Assembly (NCBI GenBank): GCA_023418995.1
Contig: JAEZYP010000044.1
Location: 248,001-312,000 of the forward strand
Origin: Bacillota bacterium
GTDB lineage: Bacteria > Bacillota > Clostridia > Oscillospirales > Acutalibacteraceae
Direction of reading: 5' to 3'
Length of the DNA: 64,000 nucleotides
Shown: piece by piece, positions 7,895 to 17,324 of the stretch
Layout: each line of letters begins with the position of its first letter
Numbering within the stretch: the first letter of the stretch is position 1
Notes under the pieces: generated by a model
The model's input: only the letters and a program-made list of their open reading frames with translations
Told to the model about the DNA's origin: nothing
The model's database searches: none
Translations under genes and position numbers: made by a program

Positions 7895-10273
7895 TTATGA
7901 ACGCAGCGCCGCACCGACCTTTTCCAGTTCCTTCATCACTTTTTTCATTACCGCAGAGGCATGCTCGTCAGTCAGGGTGCTGTCACCGGAGCGCAGCACG
8001 ATACTGAAAGCGACACTCTTTTTGTCGGCTTCAATTTGCTTACCCTTGTATACATCAAAAAGATTAATTTTTTCCAGTAAATTGCCGGCTCCGCAAACAA
8101 TTGCCTTTTCCAGAGTAAGCACCGGGATGCTGTCGTCGCAAAGGAGCGCAAGGTCTCTGGTAACGGCGGGGAACTTCGGCAGCGGAAGATACTTCTTATC
8201 TGGATTTGCGTACTCAAACATGAGGTCAACATCAAGTGTAAAGCTATATACCTTTTCGTCAATTCCGTAATTTTCTACTGCCCTCGGATGAATTTCACCA
8301 ATGACTCCGAGCCGCTTTCCCTCAATGGAAAGTACCGCGCAGCGACCGGGATGGTAGCTGAATTCATTGGAGGAAGCTTCGATTTCGTATTGTTTTACAT
8401 TCAGCTTTTCCAGTATTTGCTCCGCCATACCCTTTGCTGTGAAGAAATCCGCATGATTCCCGTACATTCCGGCAACCAATACCTGCTTTTCTTCCGGCAA
8501 CTGGTTTTCGGTAGTCGGGATATACCGGGTAGCCAGTTCAAACAGACACGCGGAATCATTTCGGTTATTGTAATTCTTGGCAAGTATTTCGAGCATGGAG
8601 GGCAATGCAGTGGTTCTCATTATGCTGGTATCCTCGCCAAGCGGATTGGAGATGGTAATTGACTTGCGCATCGGAGAATCGGATGGCATCAGGATTTTGT
8701 CATAATATTTGGGGCTGATAAAAGAATAGGTCATGATTTCGCTGGCACCGAGAGCAAGCATGGTGTTGCTGATTGTACGCTCGAACTTCTGGCGATCAGA
8801 ATATTTCCCCTGTGCGCCGCCGGGAAGCGGGGTAACGGGAATGTTATTATAACCGTAGAAGCGTGCGATTTCCTCGGCAATGTCTGCTTTGTGTACCAAG
8901 TCGGGACGGAAGGTGGGAACCAGGATATCGTTTCCTTCAAACTCGCATTCCAGCTTCTTCAGAATCGTTTTCATTTCCTCGATACTAAGCTGGATGTCAA
9001 GAAACCGGTTAACCCAGTCCGCATCCAAGAAAATTCTTCTGCGTTCCTTACTGGAATGATCGTCTACAATAATGCCGTCCATTACGTCTCCGGCGTCCAG
9101 AAGCTCAACCAGCTCGCAGGCGCGCTCCAATGCGGGCAGACAGTTGTTCGGGTCGAGTCCCTTTTCATAACGGGAAGAAGCGTCTGTTCTCATACCCTGA
9201 TCTCTTGCGGTTATACGAACAGAAGCGCCGTTGAAGCATGCCGACTCAAACACGATGGTGTTCGTGTCTTCGACAATCCCGCTGTACTCGCCGCCCATTA
9301 CGCCGGCAATTGCAATTGGTTTTTGGGCATCCGCGATAATCAGGTTTTTGGGACAAAGCTTATGCTCTATTCCGTCTAGTGTGATGATTGTTTCACCTTC
9401 CGCAGCACGGCGCACACGGATTTTGCTTTCCGCAATAAAACGAAGGTCAAAGGAGTGCATCGGCTGACCGTATTCCAGCATAACATAGTTTGTAATGTCG
9501 ACGATATTGTTAATGGGGCGGACACCCATTGCGCGGAGTCTCTCACGCATCCAGCGCGGGGACGGCTTCACACGAACATTTTTGACGATCCGCGCGGTAT
9601 AAATGGAGCATAAATCAGGCGCTTCCACTTTCACGTCCAGTAAATCCATACAGGAACCGTTTGCGGCTTTCACAACCGGCGTATGAAGCATGAGCGGTTT
9701 TTGGAAGGTCGCCGCAGCTTCCCTTGCCAAACCGATGACGGAGAAGCAGTCCGGTCGGTTGGAAGTAATCTCAAATTCCACCTTGGTATCGTTCAGCCCG
9801 ATCGCGTCACAAATGGGTTCACCGAGCTTGCAGTCTTCCTGTAAAACAAAAATACCGTCTTCGGCGGCATAGGGGAAGTCGTGCTTGGTAAGACCGAGTT
9901 CGCCAAGAGAACACAGCATTCCGTTGCTTTCTATTCCGCGAAGCTTTCCTTTTTTAATTTTGATCCCGCCGGGAAGGCTGGAGTTATTTAGCGCGACCGG
10001 AACGACGTCGCCGTCCTTCAGATTTTGAGCGCCGGTCACAATCTGAATATTTTCACCGGAGCCGATATCTATCTGGGTAATCCACAAATGATCGGAATCC
10101 GGGTGCTTCTCCAAAGAAAGAACTTTACCGACGACGACATTCGAAACCTCACTGCCTTCTTTTTCCCAGCCCTCAACCTTTGAGCCGCTCATGGTCATTG
10201 CTTCGGTAAAATCACGGATCGGCATATCTTCGAGCGTTACAAATTCTTTCAGCCAATTCATTGATAGATTCAT
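7895..10273 (-). CDS. pheT: Phenylalanine-tRNA ligase beta subunit
   Basis: 792 residues, the standard length. With PheS it forms the alpha2-beta2 enzyme charging tRNA-Phe. Domains in order: N-terminal start MNLSMNWLKEFV, a tRNA-binding OB-fold at about 40-150 (HPDSDHLWITQIDIG), B3/B4 editing domain at about 210-380, B5 domain near 405-475, the catalytic-like core with EIMTYSFISP near 520, and the C-terminal ferredoxin-like anticodon-binding domain (FPAVTRDLALL onward). It lies 14 bp after pheS in the same operon under the T-box. Confidence 0.97.
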   Translation of the reverse strand: MNLSMNWLKEFVTLEDMPIRDFTEAMTMSGSKVEGWEKEGSEVSNVVVGKVLSLEKHPDSDHLWITQIDIGSGENIQIVTGAQNLKDGDVVPVALNNSSLPGGIKIKKGKLRGIESNGMLCSLGELGLTKHDFPYAAEDGIFVLQEDCKLGEPICDAIGLNDTKVEFEITSNRPDCFSVIGLAREAAATFQKPLMLHTPVVKAANGSCMDLLDVKVEAPDLCSIYTARIVKNVRVKPSPRWMRERLRAMGVRPINNIVDITNYVMLEYGQPMHSFDLRFIAESKIRVRRAAEGETIITLDGIEHKLCPKNLIIADAQKPIAIAGVMGGEYSGIVEDTNTIVFESACFNGASVRITARDQGMRTDASSRYEKGLDPNNCLPALERACELVELLDAGDVMDGIIVDDHSSKERRRIFLDADWVNRFLDIQLSIEEMKTILKKLECEFEGNDILVPTFRPDLVHKADIAEEIARFYGYNNIPVTPLPGGAQGKYSDRQKFERTISNTMLALGASEIMTYSFISPKYYDKILMPSDSPMRKSITISNPLGEDTSIMRTTALPSMLEILAKNYNNRNDSACLFELATRYIPTTENQLPEEKQVLVAGMYGNHADFFTAKGMAEQILEKLNVKQYEIEASSNEFSYHPGRCAVLSIEGKRLGVIGEIHPRAVENYGIDEKVYSFTLDVDLMFEYANPDKKYLPLPKFPAVTRDLALLCDDSIPVLTLEKAIVCGAGNLLEKINLFDVYKGKQIEADKKSVAFSIVLRSGDSTLTDEHASAVMKKVMKELEKVGAALRS

Positions 10274-10287
10274 TTTTTACGCCCCCC

Positions 10288-11313
10288 TTAAAACTGTTTC
10301 AGGAACCTGACATCATTTTCGTAGAAAAGACGCAGGTCATCGATGTTATATTTGCGCATGACGACGCGCTCCAAGCCCATACCGAGCGCAAAACCGCTGT
10401 ACACCTCGGGGTCAATTCCGCAGTTGGACAAAACCTTCGGATGTACCATGCCGCAGCCGAGAATCTCAATCCAGCCTTCTCCCTTGCAGAGGCGGCAGCC
10501 TTCTCCGTGGCAGTTAAAGCACTGCACATCCACTTCCGCGGAGGGTTCCGTAAACTGAAAATGATGCGGTCTGAAGCGCACAACGGAATCCTCTCCGTAC
10601 ATCCGCTTCACAAAAACCTCCAACGTTCCTTTTAAATCCGCAAAGGTGATTCCCTTGTCAACAACAAGACCCTCTATCTGATGAAATAAAGGGGAGTGGG
10701 TGGCATCCACAGCGTCGGAACGGTACACCCGGCCCGGAGAAATGATACGGATCGGCGGTTTTTGTTTTTCCATTACACGAACCTGAACCGGAGAGGTTTG
10801 CGAACGGAGCACGATGTTTTCGTTGATATAGAAGGAATCCTGCGTATCTCTGGCGGGGTGGTCCTTCGGCATGTTCAATGCCTCAAAGTTATAATAATCG
10901 CTCTCAACCTCCGGACCCTCCACGATGCTGAAGCCCATGCCGATGAAGATTTCCTTGATGGCGTCCATCTCAATGCTCAAGGGGTGCTTTGCGCCAAGCT
11001 CATGCCGTTTTCCAGGCAAAGTAACGTCAATTTTTTCCTGTTCCAATTTTTTTGCGGTTTCTTCTTCTTTGATTTCAGCGGCGCGCTTCGCCAAATCCGT
11101 TTCGATGAAAGCACGGATTTCGTTGGCCAGCTGCCCGATTTTCGGGCGTTCCTCCGCCGAAAGTCCTCCCATCTGTTTTAAAATGGAGGTCAATTCTCCT
11201 TTTTTACCGAGATATTTTATCCGCAGGTTTTCTATTACCTGCTGTCCTCTTGCTTCGTTCAGCTCACGGATTGCATTTTCGCGAATTATCTCCAGCTGCT
11301 GCTTCATAGACAA
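10288..11313 (-). CDS. pheS: Phenylalanine-tRNA ligase alpha subunit
   Basis: 341 residues. Catalytic subunit of the class II synthetase. An N-terminal coiled coil (about residues 1-90) precedes the core, with motif 2 (RVYRSDAVDATHSPLFHQ), the FRPHHFQFTEPSAEVD segment and motif 3 (GFALGMGLERVVMRKY). A CFNCHGEGCRLC segment supplies four cysteines, a possible zinc site. The start is ATG with an AGGAATGG-type site upstream. It is preceded by a T-box leader of about 255 nt. Confidence 0.97.
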   Translation of the reverse strand: MSMKQQLEIIRENAIRELNEARGQQVIENLRIKYLGKKGELTSILKQMGGLSAEERPKIGQLANEIRAFIETDLAKRAAEIKEEETAKKLEQEKIDVTLPGKRHELGAKHPLSIEMDAIKEIFIGMGFSIVEGPEVESDYYNFEALNMPKDHPARDTQDSFYINENIVLRSQTSPVQVRVMEKQKPPIRIISPGRVYRSDAVDATHSPLFHQIEGLVVDKGITFADLKGTLEVFVKRMYGEDSVVRFRPHHFQFTEPSAEVDVQCFNCHGEGCRLCKGEGWIEILGCGMVHPKVLSNCGIDPEVYSGFALGMGLERVVMRKYNIDDLRLFYENDVRFLKQF

Positions 11314-11342
11314 ACCATTCCTTTCCGGTTTCTGAATAAAAT

Positions 11343-11380
11343 AAAAAAAGCCCTCTCCCGCAAAGGGACGAAGGCTTTAC
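11343..11380 (-). terminator. T-box conditional terminator
   Basis: Reading the minus strand, AAGCC...TCCC pairs with GGGAG..GGCTT and is followed by seven Ts. Its 5' arm is adjacent to the T-box sequence, as expected for mutually exclusive terminator and antiterminator. Confidence 0.85.
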
Positions 11381-11570
11381 TCCGTGGTACCACCCTAATT
11401 AAACTCTAGCGGCCTGTAACGGTGCCAGCCGTCGCAGCCTACTGAAGGGTTCAGCTGCGCCACTCCAAAGGGAACTTCGCCTTAACCGCACACGAACCTG
11501 CTTTCAGCCAGTGACAGGTTCTCTCTTGGTGTCCGTGGAAAGGTTACTTCCTTTTTCATCGTGTTAGTCA
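11343..11570 (-). promoter_or_regulatory. T-box leader of pheST (tRNA-Phe sensing)
   Basis: On the minus strand, stem I carries an AGAGA element and a GGCTGAAAGC segment. A candidate UUC (Phe) specifier codon is at 11474-11472. The T-box sequence AGGGTGGTACCACG is at 11396-11383, followed by a terminator hairpin and U-run ending at about 11343. Known mechanism: uncharged tRNA-Phe pairs with the specifier and with the UGGN bulge, stabilising the antiterminator and allowing pheST transcription. The specifier was picked from linear sequence without folding. Confidence 0.93.
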
Positions 11571-11576
11571 TTTATT

Positions 11577-11605
11577 AATATATCACCATCATGCTTGAAA
11601 TGCAA
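11577..11605 (-). promoter_or_regulatory. Promoter of the pheST T-box operon
   Basis: On the minus strand, TTGCAT (11605-11600) and TATATT (11582-11577) are 17 bp apart. Predicted start is near 11570, which gives a leader running straight into stem I. It lies just after the end of the LacI-family gene. Confidence 0.6.
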
Positions 11606-11610
11606 GAGAA

Positions 11611-12609
11611 TCATTCCGGTTTGGGACAAAAACCGGTGGAACCGCGTATAATAAGCTCCGGAGTCAGCAGCAGCTTGCTGATGCTGACTCCGCCGATCAG
11701 TTCTTCCAGCATCATAAACGCACTTTTTCCAATTGCCACCCGGTCCTGCCGCACCGTTGTCAAGGTGGGTTCCAAATGCTGAGCGATCGGTAAATCATCA
11801 AACCCTGTAACGCTGATTTCCTCGGGCACTTTTTTACCAAGGCGCTTTAACTCCGCGATAACGCCGGATGCAATCAAATCGCTAGCGCAAACAATTGCGG
11901 TTGCGCCGTTTTCCAAGAAAGAGCCAACATAATCCTTCGCGCACCCCGGCACATAATATCCGTTCGCAATGAGTGTCGGATTGATTTCAAGCGAATGTTC
12001 TGCCATGCTTCGTGAAAAAGCCAGATAACGCTCGTTTGTTATCATCCTGTTCTTTGCGCCGTTTAAAAGCGCGATTCTTTTGTGACCTTTTTCAGCAAGA
12101 TGCTTTACCGCTAAATCGATTCCGTGATACCCGTCTGTTCCGACGTAACCCACATGCTTGTTTGGAATGTAGTTGTCCAGCAAAACAGTAGGCACTGTGG
12201 TTTTGTAAAGCTGGCTGATATAGTCGTCATGAAGCCCAAAACCAAGAAGAAAAGCACCGCTGTACCCGTAACGAAGCATGTAGGAATCAAATTTTTCCTG
12301 TGTCTGCATATTCAGATTGGTCGGAATAACAGTAACATCACAGTGTCGTCTGGCAGCGCTCAGCTTAAAGCCAACGATTATTTCATAGCCAAACTGGTCG
12401 ATATTCTCATATTCCATGTTTTCGATTAAAATGCAGACCTTACGGCCGCCGAGCTTTTGGACTTTTTTAGTGGCATAGCCCATTTCAACAGCGGTATCCA
12501 ATACCAGCTGCCGGGTTTCCTCACTGATATCGCTGGCTCCGTTCAGACCTTTTGATACGGTACTGACCGCAATTCCCAGCTTGTTGGCAATCTCTTTTAT
12601 GGTAGCCAT
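11611..12609 (-). CDS. LacI-family transcriptional repressor
   Basis: 332 residues from the ATG at 12609, which has GGGGGA upstream and gives the classical start MATIKEIANKLGIAVSTVSK. HTH and hinge occupy residues 1-60; the rest is a periplasmic-binding-like sugar sensor domain ending in ELIIRGSTGF. It is divergent from malQ-glgP, whose promoter is followed by a perfect LacI-type palindrome, so it probably represses alpha-glucan use and responds to a malto-sugar. Ligand and target are inference from position. Confidence 0.93.
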   Translation of the reverse strand: MATIKEIANKLGIAVSTVSKGLNGASDISEETRQLVLDTAVEMGYATKKVQKLGGRKVCILIENMEYENIDQFGYEIIVGFKLSAARRHCDVTVIPTNLNMQTQEKFDSYMLRYGYSGAFLLGFGLHDDYISQLYKTTVPTVLLDNYIPNKHVGYVGTDGYHGIDLAVKHLAEKGHKRIALLNGAKNRMITNERYLAFSRSMAEHSLEINPTLIANGYYVPGCAKDYVGSFLENGATAIVCASDLIASGVIAELKRLGKKVPEEISVTGFDDLPIAQHLEPTLTTVRQDRVAIGKSAFMMLEELIGGVSISKLLLTPELIIRGSTGFCPKPE

Positions 12610-12630
12610 AATATCCCCCGTTTCCATCTC

Positions 12631-12660
12631 AGTATATACATAAAATGCCGAAAATTTCAA
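12631..12660 (-). promoter_or_regulatory. Promoter of the LacI-family gene
   Basis: On the minus strand TTGAAA (12660-12655) and TATACT (12636-12631) are 18 bp apart, about 22 bp before the start codon. Confidence 0.5.
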
Positions 12661-12728
12661 TAGGTTTGTTTTTGCTTGTTTTTTATCAGCAGCTTTTATC
12701 CTATCATTTGAATCAATCTGAAATTGTA

Positions 12729-12757
12729 TTGACACCAATAGGTACAAATGGTATTAT
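12729..12757 (+). promoter_or_regulatory. Strong SigA-type promoter of malQ-glgP
   Basis: TTGACA (12729-12734) and TATTAT (12752-12757) are exactly 17 bp apart. Predicted start is near 12764, directly before the operator palindrome. Confidence 0.75.
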
Positions 12758-12767
12758 TCAAGGGTGA

Positions 12768-12797
12768 TTACGAAACATTACGAAAATTGTTTCGTAA
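12768..12797 (+). promoter_or_regulatory. Candidate LacI-family operator upstream of malQ
   Basis: A perfect inverted repeat TTACGAAA-N4-TTTCGTAA is at 12778-12797. An extra half-site TTACGAAA is at 12768-12775, 10 bp (one helical turn) upstream. It begins right after the predicted transcription start, where a bound repressor would block initiation or escape. The divergent LacI-family gene is the obvious candidate regulator. Confidence 0.7.
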
Positions 12798-12836
12798 ATA
12801 TATAAAGCAACCTAAAGGTTGAGCAGGGTGAAGCAA

Positions 12837-14336
12837 ATGCCGAACAAAAAAAGAAGGAATCCTTGGGAACGGGGAGCAGGAATCTTACTTGCGGTAAGCA
12901 GTCTTCCCTCAAATTACGGTATCGGCTCCTTTGGGGAGGAAGCGTATCGATTTATTGATTTTTTAAAAGAGGCAGGTCAAAAGTACTGGCAGGTACTGCC
13001 GGTTGGACCAACCAGCTTTGGCGACAGTCCTTATCAATCCTTCTCTGCTTTTGCGGGGAATCCCTATTTTATTGATTTGGATCTTCTTATTGAGGAAGGC
13101 TTAATCAGTAAAAAAGAGTTGGAGAATTGTGATTGGGGTTCGCAGGAAGACGCTGTGGATTATGCCAAGATCTTTGAGCAACGCTATAAGATTCTACATA
13201 TCGCTTTTTCAAGAAGTAATTATAAGAAAAACCCGGAGTATCTGAGGTTTCAAGCCGAAAATGATTACTGGCTGGATGATTACTGCTTATTCATGTCTTT
13301 AAAGTTTTATTTTGAACAAAAATCATGGCAGGATTGGCCGAAAAAAATTCGATTGATGGAACCTCAGGCGGTAACAAGATACCGGGAAGAATTAAAAAAT
13401 GAAATTGGATTCTGGAGATTCTGCCAGTATCAGTTTTTTCGGCAATGGCAGCAATTAAAAGCCTATGCCAATCAGAATGAGATTCAGATTATCGGCGATA
13501 TTCCAATTTATGCCGCGTTAGACAGTGCGGATGTCTGGACGCACAGCCCGATGTTCCTGCTGGACAGAGACCGCAGACCGGTTGAAGTGGCCGGAGTGCC
13601 TCCTGACAGCTTTTCCAAAAATGGGCAGCTTTGGGGAAACCCTCTGTATGATTGGGATAAGATGGAACAGGATGGCTTTGACTGGTGGAAAAAGCGGATG
13701 GCTTATTCCGCCAGAATCTACGATGTGATCCGGATTGACCATTTTATCGGCATCGTCAGGTATTTTGCGATTCCTGCCGGTGACTGCAACGCTCACAGAG
13801 GCGAATGGCGGAAAGGACCCGGCATAAAATTGACCGGAGCAATTGATTCTGTGCTGGGAGAAACGAAAGTGATTGCGGAGGATTTGGGCGTATTGGTTCC
13901 GCAGGTAAGGAAGCTCTTGAAAAGAACCGGTTATCCGGGAATGAAGGTGCTGCAGTTTGCTTTTAACAACGGCTTTGAGAACGAGCATCTGCCGTCCTGG
14001 TATACAAATAATTTGGTGGTATACGGCGGAACACACGATAATGAAACGCTTGCCGGACATTTTTTGAAGAGAAATAAAGAAACAAATTATGCGCTGGAAT
14101 ATCTGGGCGTTAAGCGAAGAAAAGATATCCCGGACGCGCTTCTGCGCGCCGCGTACGCAAGCGTTGCGAATACGGTTATATTTCAAGCCCAGGACTTCTT
14201 GAATCTTCCCAACAGCGCTAGAATGAATTTTCCGTCTACAATCGGAACGAACTGGAAATGGCGGCTGAAAAAAGGGCAGCTTACAAAAGAACTGGCAAAA
14301 AAAATCAACCGTATAACTGCGATTTACGGTAGGTAG
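12837..14336 (+). CDS. malQ: 4-alpha-glucanotransferase (amylomaltase)
   Basis: 499 residues from ATG 12837, preceded by AGGGTG (12825-12830); in-frame TTG 12819 and GTG 12828 are less likely. It moves maltosyl and longer glucan segments between alpha-1,4-glucans (GH77). Visible family motifs: GAGILLAVSSLPSNYGIG near the start, GDSPYQSFSAFAGNPY near 70, nucleophile Asp in IRIDHFIG near residue 300, acid/base Glu in VIAEDLG near 346, and GTHDNET near 400. Forms an operon with glgP: together they make and phosphorolyse linear glucans to glucose-1-phosphate. Confidence 0.96.
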   Translation: MPNKKRRNPWERGAGILLAVSSLPSNYGIGSFGEEAYRFIDFLKEAGQKYWQVLPVGPTSFGDSPYQSFSAFAGNPYFIDLDLLIEEGLISKKELENCDWGSQEDAVDYAKIFEQRYKILHIAFSRSNYKKNPEYLRFQAENDYWLDDYCLFMSLKFYFEQKSWQDWPKKIRLMEPQAVTRYREELKNEIGFWRFCQYQFFRQWQQLKAYANQNEIQIIGDIPIYAALDSADVWTHSPMFLLDRDRRPVEVAGVPPDSFSKNGQLWGNPLYDWDKMEQDGFDWWKKRMAYSARIYDVIRIDHFIGIVRYFAIPAGDCNAHRGEWRKGPGIKLTGAIDSVLGETKVIAEDLGVLVPQVRKLLKRTGYPGMKVLQFAFNNGFENEHLPSWYTNNLVVYGGTHDNETLAGHFLKRNKETNYALEYLGVKRRKDIPDALLRAAYASVANTVIFQAQDFLNLPNSARMNFPSTIGTNWKWRLKKGQLTKELAKKINRITAIYGR

Positions 14337-14360
14337 GGAGCCGTTAAGGAGGAGAAGAAT

Positions 14361-16700
14361 TTGAATACTTTTAAAAATGATATCTTGTCCATTCTGGATT
14401 TTGATTATGGAAAGGGTATAAAAGAAGCAGATTCCATTGAACTATACAATGCGGTCTCCAAAGCGGCAATGAGACAGGCCAGAATAAAATGGAGAAACCT
14501 TTCGCCCGGAAAAACAGGATGTTATTTTTCTCTGGAATTTTTAACGGGCAGGCTGATTTATAGCAATTTGATGAACCTTGGGCTGCTGAATCAGCTTTCC
14601 GAGTTGTTTAACGAAAACAGCGTTGATATCGGTATTTTTGAGGATATTGAGGACGCTGCGCTCGGGAACGGCGGCCTTGGCAGGCTTGCGGCTTGTTTTC
14701 TGGATTCCGCCGCAACCGAGGGGATTTCGTTGAACGGATACGGAATCCGCTATCAATACGGTCTTTTCAGGCAGTTTTTTGAGAATGGGTTTCAAAAGGA
14801 AACTGTGGACGACTGGCAGCGTTTCGGCGACCCCTGGTCGTTGCGAAAAGAGAAGGAAAAAGTAAAAATAGAATTTCGGAATCAAACGGTATACGCGGTT
14901 CCTTATGATACCCCGGTTATCGGTTATGGTGCGCAAACGGTAAATACCCTGCGCCTTTGGCAGGCGGAACCGGTTCAGGAGTTCAATTTTAAACTCTTCA
15001 ATGATCAGAAGTTTGATCAGGCGGTAAAAGAAAGGGACGAGGCACGGGCGATTACCAGCGTTCTTTATCCAAATGATGAATCGGATAAAGGTAAAAGGCT
15101 GCGCTTAAAGCAGCAGTATTTTTTTACCAGTGCCTCCCTTCAGGATATTCTGCGCGCCTATCGTAAGAAACACGGAAACAATTATTCCTATTTCTCAAAT
15201 GAATACGCCATACAGCTTAATGACACACATCCGGTTGTTTCAATTCCGGAGTTTATCCGGCTTTTGGTTACTGAGGGCGATGTTTCTTTCAGCAAGGCTT
15301 TTAAAATAGCCAAACAGACCTTTGCCTATACCAACCATACCATAATGGCTGAAGCGCTTGAAAAATGGGATGTAAAGCTGTTTAAATCCGTGATACCGAA
15401 TGTTTACCGTTATGTGGTTTTAATTCAGAAAGCGCTTCAAAAAGAGCTGAGCGCGTTGGCAATCAGCGGGGAAGCAAAGAAAGATTATAGCATCATTGAC
15501 GACGACGGCAAAATAAACATGGCGCATCTGGCTGTTTTTGCAACGCACTCAACAAATGGGGTTGCCCGAATTCATACTGAGATTATTAAAAGCAAAGTTC
15601 TGAAAGAATGGTATGAAATATACCCGGAGCGTTTTAATAATAAAACGAACGGAATTACGCAGCGCCGCTGGTTGGCGCTGTCCAATATGGAGCTTTCTGG
15701 TTTTATTACGGATAAAATCGGAAACGCATGGGTTACCGACCTGGATAAGTTGAAAAATCTGGAAAAGTATAAAGACGATCAGGATGCAATCAGGCAGTTC
15801 ATGAAGATTAAGCAGATCAAAAAACAACAGCTGGCAGACTACATAAAAAAACGGGAAGGGATTTCGCTGAATCCTGATTTTATCTTTGATGTGCAGGTGA
15901 AGCGGCTTCATGAATATAAACGGCAGCTTTTAAACGCTTTCTCTATTCTGGATATTTATTACGGAATAAAGGACGGAAGAATTCAGGACTTTTACCCCAC
16001 CGCTTTTCTTTTCGGAGCGAAAGCGGCACCAGGCTATTTCCGGGCTAAAGGCATTATTAAATACATCAATGAAATCGCAAACAAAATCAATCAGGATCCG
16101 GAAGTTAGTGATAAGTTAAAAGTTATCTTTGTCTCCAATTACAATGTGTCTTACGCGGAAAAGATTATTCCGGCAGCAGATATTTCCGAGCAGATATCCA
16201 CCGCCGGAACAGAGGCCTCCGGTACCGGCAATATGAAGCTTATGCTCAACGGTGCGGTCACTTTAGGTACCTATGACGGGGCCAATATTGAGATTGTGGA
16301 ACAGGCAGGAGAAGTGAACAATTACATCTTCGGTGCCCACGTCGAAGAGATTGAAGCAATCTCAGCCGATTACCGGGCAAAAGCGCTGTATGAGCAGAAT
16401 CCGCGAATCAAAAAGGCTGTGGATACTCTCATTGACGGAACATTTTCAGACGGAGGCACAGGAATGTTTCAGGAGCTTTATGATTCTCTGCTGATCGGGG
16501 CAAGCTGGCATAAGGCGGATCATTATTATCTGTTCTACGATTTCATTCCGTACTGCGACACAAAGCTTCAGGCAATTAGAGATTACAAAGATCGGTTCCA
16601 TTTTACTCAAAAATGCTTGCTGAACACGGCAAACGCAGGGGAATTTTCGAGTGATCGGACGGTAAGGCAATACGCGTCGGAAATTTGGGGAATAGGATAA
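14361..16700 (+). CDS. glgP: Glycogen/maltodextrin phosphorylase
   Basis: 779 residues from TTG 14361 with AAGGAGGAG upstream. It releases glucose-1-phosphate from alpha-1,4-glucan ends using phosphate and PLP. Seen: LGNGGLGRLAACFLDS near 95-110, AIQLNDTHPV near 285, and the PLP-lysine signature TEASGTGNMK with the lysine near residue 625, followed by LGTYDGANIEI. 24 bp after malQ under the same promoter. No glgA, glgB or glgC gene is in the window. Confidence 0.96.
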   Translation: MNTFKNDILSILDFDYGKGIKEADSIELYNAVSKAAMRQARIKWRNLSPGKTGCYFSLEFLTGRLIYSNLMNLGLLNQLSELFNENSVDIGIFEDIEDAALGNGGLGRLAACFLDSAATEGISLNGYGIRYQYGLFRQFFENGFQKETVDDWQRFGDPWSLRKEKEKVKIEFRNQTVYAVPYDTPVIGYGAQTVNTLRLWQAEPVQEFNFKLFNDQKFDQAVKERDEARAITSVLYPNDESDKGKRLRLKQQYFFTSASLQDILRAYRKKHGNNYSYFSNEYAIQLNDTHPVVSIPEFIRLLVTEGDVSFSKAFKIAKQTFAYTNHTIMAEALEKWDVKLFKSVIPNVYRYVVLIQKALQKELSALAISGEAKKDYSIIDDDGKINMAHLAVFATHSTNGVARIHTEIIKSKVLKEWYEIYPERFNNKTNGITQRRWLALSNMELSGFITDKIGNAWVTDLDKLKNLEKYKDDQDAIRQFMKIKQIKKQQLADYIKKREGISLNPDFIFDVQVKRLHEYKRQLLNAFSILDIYYGIKDGRIQDFYPTAFLFGAKAAPGYFRAKGIIKYINEIANKINQDPEVSDKLKVIFVSNYNVSYAEKIIPAADISEQISTAGTEASGTGNMKLMLNGAVTLGTYDGANIEIVEQAGEVNNYIFGAHVEEIEAISADYRAKALYEQNPRIKKAVDTLIDGTFSDGGTGMFQELYDSLLIGASWHKADHYYLFYDFIPYCDTKLQAIRDYKDRFHFTQKCLLNTANAGEFSSDRTVRQYASEIWGIG

Positions 16701-16719
16701 AATTCATTGTTCCATTCTG

Positions 16720-16748
16720 TTGTAAACAGGAAAGTGATGTGCTACAAT
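16720..16748 (+). promoter_or_regulatory. Promoter upstream of the membrane protein-acpS-nnr genes
   Basis: TTGTAA (16720-16725) and TACAAT (16743-16748) are 17 bp apart, downstream of glgP. Confidence 0.6.
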
Positions 16749-16811
16749 ATCGTTTAGAATAATTTTTATTATGATTATATGGGCGGCAAACAGGGAGGAA
16801 ATGAGGAAATT

Positions 16812-17324
16812 ATGGATACTTTTATTGAACAGATTGTGAAAAAGAAATTCAGTAATCTGGATTATTTGATCTTTATTGGAGAAATCTTAATTGGATTTAT
16901 CATTTTACTTTTATCATGGGCATTTATCCCGTTTTTTTTCTCGGTCGTTTTTGTAGCGGTTTGTATTGCAGAGTATTATTTACTTACGTCACGGAATCTC
17001 GAATATGAATACAGCGTAACAAATGGGGATATCACAATTGATAAGATTATCAATAAGCGCAGCAGAAAACGTCTTATCACAATGGATGCCCATGAGATAG
17101 AAGCAATGGGAAAGTATAAGCCGGAGGATCACGCCCAGAAAAGCTATGACCTTCGCGTAGTGGCTTCGTCAAACGGCGTTTCAGATAACAGCTGGTACTT
17201 TTTCGGGCATCACACAAAAAAAGGGAATGTTTTGGTTGTGTTTGACCCCAATGATACAGTACGGATGTCTATAAAGCCATTTTTGAAGAGGCAGGTATCC
17301 ATAGATGCTTTTGGTAGGAATTGA
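16812..17324 (+). CDS. Membrane protein of unknown function (DUF6106-like)
   Basis: 170 residues from ATG 16812 (MDTFIEQIVKKK), preceded by GAGG; an upstream in-frame ATG at 16779 has no good ribosome site. Two hydrophobic helices at about residues 18-60 are followed by a cytosolic beta-rich domain with the pattern EYSVTNGDITIDKIINKRSRK, which resembles bacterial PH-like membrane proteins found beside housekeeping genes in Clostridia. The DUF assignment is from memory. The 3' end overlaps acpS by 20 nt, so the two are probably co-translated. Confidence 0.7.
   Translation: MDTFIEQIVKKKFSNLDYLIFIGEILIGFIILLLSWAFIPFFFSVVFVAVCIAEYYLLTSRNLEYEYSVTNGDITIDKIINKRSRKRLITMDAHEIEAMGKYKPEDHAQKSYDLRVVASSNGVSDNSWYFFGHHTKKGNVLVVFDPNDTVRMSIKPFLKRQVSIDAFGRN

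Noticed and set aside
13518..14186. 222-codon minus-strand frame inside malQ
   Set aside because: Shadow of the malQ codon pattern; the plus-strand product has all catalytic motifs.
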